Notes under the pieces: generated by a model
Databases searched by the model: none
Told to the model about the DNA's origin: nothing
The model's input: the letters and a program-made list of their open reading frames with translations, nothing else
Program-made: the position numbers and the translations under genes
Assembly (NCBI RefSeq): GCF_005771425.1
Contig: NZ_VBTZ01000010.1
Coordinates: forward strand, 1 to 64,000
Source of the DNA: Methylocystis sp. B8
GTDB lineage: Bacteria; Pseudomonadota; Alphaproteobacteria; Rhizobiales; Beijerinckiaceae
Direction of reading: 5' to 3'
DNA length: 64,000 nucleotides
Shown here: positions 62,840 to 64,000 of the stretch, one piece after another
How positions within the stretch are numbered: position 1 is the stretch's first letter
Layout: each line of letters opens with the position of its first letter

Positions 62840-63847
62840 TTAGCTCTGTGATGAGCCGTTTCTTTCACGCACGTGCAACGGCTCACCGCTGACATCGTGC
62901 CAATGCAATATGCCATTCCAGATCTCGTCGGCTGCTTCAGCAAACCAGAATAATTCGCGATCTTCCTGATCTATGACGCCTTCGTCGACCAGGAAATCCA
63001 GATTCACAGCTTGGCGCCAGTAGCTTTCGCCCACCAAGACGACCGGAATAGGCTTGATCTTGCGTGTTTGTACGAGCGTCAGCACCTCGAACAGTTCGTC
63101 GAGGGTGCCATACCCCCCGGGAAAGGCGACCAGCGCCTTTGCACGCAAGAGGAAATGAAGCTTGCGCATAGCGAAATAATGAAAGTTGAAGCAAAGATCG
63201 GGCGTGATGTAGGGGTTTGGATATTGCTCATGTGGGAGGCTGATGTTGAGGCCGACTGATTTGGCTCCGACGTCGAAGGCGCCACGATTGGCGGCCTCCA
63301 TGATTCCGGGTCCGCCGCCGGTCACGACAACTCTCAGCTGCCGATTGGGAGCTTGGTGAGTCGCGCTCACGCGACGGCCGAGTTCGCGGGCAACTTCGTA
63401 ATATTGGCTCTTGGCGAGGATTCGCTCGGCAATCGACAGGCGTCGCGCCAAGTCCTCGTTGCCGATATCCGCCGCCAAGGCTGCCTTTAACGCATCCACT
63501 TTACATTGCGCGGCAGCGGGTTCGCATATCCGCGTACTTCCGAAAACCACGATCGTGTGGTGAATGTGGTGCTCTTCAAACAGCAGCTCGGGCTTGAAAT
63601 AGTCGATCTGTAGCCGGACGCCCCGCATACTGTCCCGCGCCAAGAAATCGAGGTCGGCGTCGGCCCGGCGATAACTGGGGCTTTCGAAAATTGCTTGGAC
63701 GCGCGCGGGAGCGTGCGGATCTTCTTCCGAGGGCTTCGGGCACTCCCCGGGAAGCGGCTCACGTCGATTCACGGGGTGCGCAGGCTTTGGGATCCGCAGC
63801 TTGTTAGGGTCTAGCTGCTTTGCTTTCACCGTTGGGCACTCCCACAT
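62840..63847 (-). CDS. LOG-family (TIGR00730-like) Rossmann protein
   Basis: A 335-residue protein from ATG 63847. After a proline-rich N-terminus, HTIVVFGSTRI begins the Rossmann fold; VVTGGGPGIMEAANRGA and the LOG signature PGGYGTLDELFE bind a nucleotide phosphate. LOG proteins are phosphoribohydrolases acting on cytokinin riboside monophosphates or other nucleotides. The protein is longer than canonical LOG (about 190 residues). It precedes the metallo-hydrolase gene. Confidence 0.88.
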   Translation of the reverse strand: MWECPTVKAKQLDPNKLRIPKPAHPVNRREPLPGECPKPSEEDPHAPARVQAIFESPSYRRADADLDFLARDSMRGVRLQIDYFKPELLFEEHHIHHTIVVFGSTRICEPAAAQCKVDALKAALAADIGNEDLARRLSIAERILAKSQYYEVARELGRRVSATHQAPNRQLRVVVTGGGPGIMEAANRGAFDVGAKSVGLNISLPHEQYPNPYITPDLCFNFHYFAMRKLHFLLRAKALVAFPGGYGTLDELFEVLTLVQTRKIKPIPVVLVGESYWRQAVNLDFLVDEGVIDQEDRELFWFAEAADEIWNGILHWHDVSGEPLHVRERNGSSQS

Positions 63848-63903
63848 ATTGAGACACTCGACGTTGGCATAGGACCCTTATCAAGGCCGTCCAGAAATGC
63901 GGC

Positions 63904-64000
63904 TTATGAGGTCCATCGCCAGTTTTTCACCTCGGGCATATCCTCGCCATGTTCGGCGACGTAAAGCTTGTGACGCTCCATCGTGCTCCAGTAACGGTCT
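63904..64000 (-). CDS. xfp: Phosphoketolase, C-terminal end only
   Basis: The last 31 codons of a gene that enters from the right edge: [20 protein letters not shown], then [11 protein letters not shown] and TAA. The [20 protein letters not shown] end is characteristic of xylulose-5-phosphate/fructose-6-phosphate phosphoketolase, which yields acetyl phosphate. It is 56 bases upstream of the LOG gene and on the same strand, so probably in the same operon. Confidence 0.8.
   Translation of the reverse strand, partial: DRYWSTMERHKLYVAEHGEDMPEVKNWRWTS

Noticed and set aside
1-64000. CRISPR array or tRNA/rRNA genes
   Set aside because: No regularly spaced direct repeats of CRISPR type and no cloverleaf or rRNA core sequence was noticed on reading. 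A dedicated tRNA scan was not possible.

Overview
The window reads as accessory DNA of a conjugative plasmid (or integrated conjugative element) from a high-GC alphaproteobacterium, most likely Rhizobiales and possibly a Methylocystis/Methylosinus-type methylotroph. The signs are a complete VirB/VirD4 type IV secretion locus, ParAB partition genes, a relaxase with MobC and a recognisable nick site, a plasmid single-strand DNA-binding protein, small stress genes common in Rhizobiales, and a heavy IS load. No replication initiator, rRNA or tRNA was seen. The host is inferred from gene content and base composition only.

Layout. 1-1364: 3' part of a long ParB-type protein that runs off the left edge. 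1.7-15.1 kb: a defence island with a type ISP/IIG-like restriction-methylase, a Gabija-like OLD nuclease plus UvrD helicase pair, an AbiEi/AbiEii type IV toxin-antitoxin, and a tightly overlapping four-gene cassette (unknown protein, QueC-like PP-loop enzyme, XRE-ImmA/IrrE protease, PIN-like nuclease). I recognise no named system in that cassette and rate it the best candidate for something undescribed. 15.4-31.1 kb: a LuxR-type regulator with a lux-box-like palindrome, then virB1-B11 with an EexN entry-exclusion lipoprotein, virD4, an LPD7 protein and a ParA/VirC1-like ATPase. 31.3-37.1 kb: a RelE/ParE-type toxin-antitoxin, relaxase, mobC, a putative oriT, parAB with four palindromic parS-like sites, and ssb.

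37.2-43.1 kb is a decayed Tn5053/Tn7-like transposon (broken tniB, tniQ, a transposon end with repeats) carrying a frameshifted GH51 arabinofuranosidase and an ISL3 element with a nonsense codon. It lies between two diverged copies of a roughly 360-bp module. 43.1-51.4 kb holds cargo: a truncated PhnA-like membrane protein, a lone Rieske protein, SmbP, a DUF3833-like protein, a magnesium P-type ATPase and small membrane proteins. 51.7-57.9 kb is a nested insertion: an IS3-like element whose orfA is split by IS66 with an 8-bp target duplication, and whose IS66 is itself hit at its left inverted repeat by an IS110/IS1111-type element. 57.9-58.6 kb is a Tn3-family tnpA fragment with its 38-bp terminal repeat. 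58.6-64 kb holds a broken P-type ATPase, SmbP, PRC-barrel, DUF3309 and CsbD-type stress genes, a beta-CASP metallo-hydrolase, a LOG protein and the C-terminus of a phosphoketolase.

Together the genes suggest a self-transmissible element that protects its host against phage and rival plasmids, may switch conjugation on by quorum sensing, and has picked up stress and carbon-metabolism cargo through repeated transposition.
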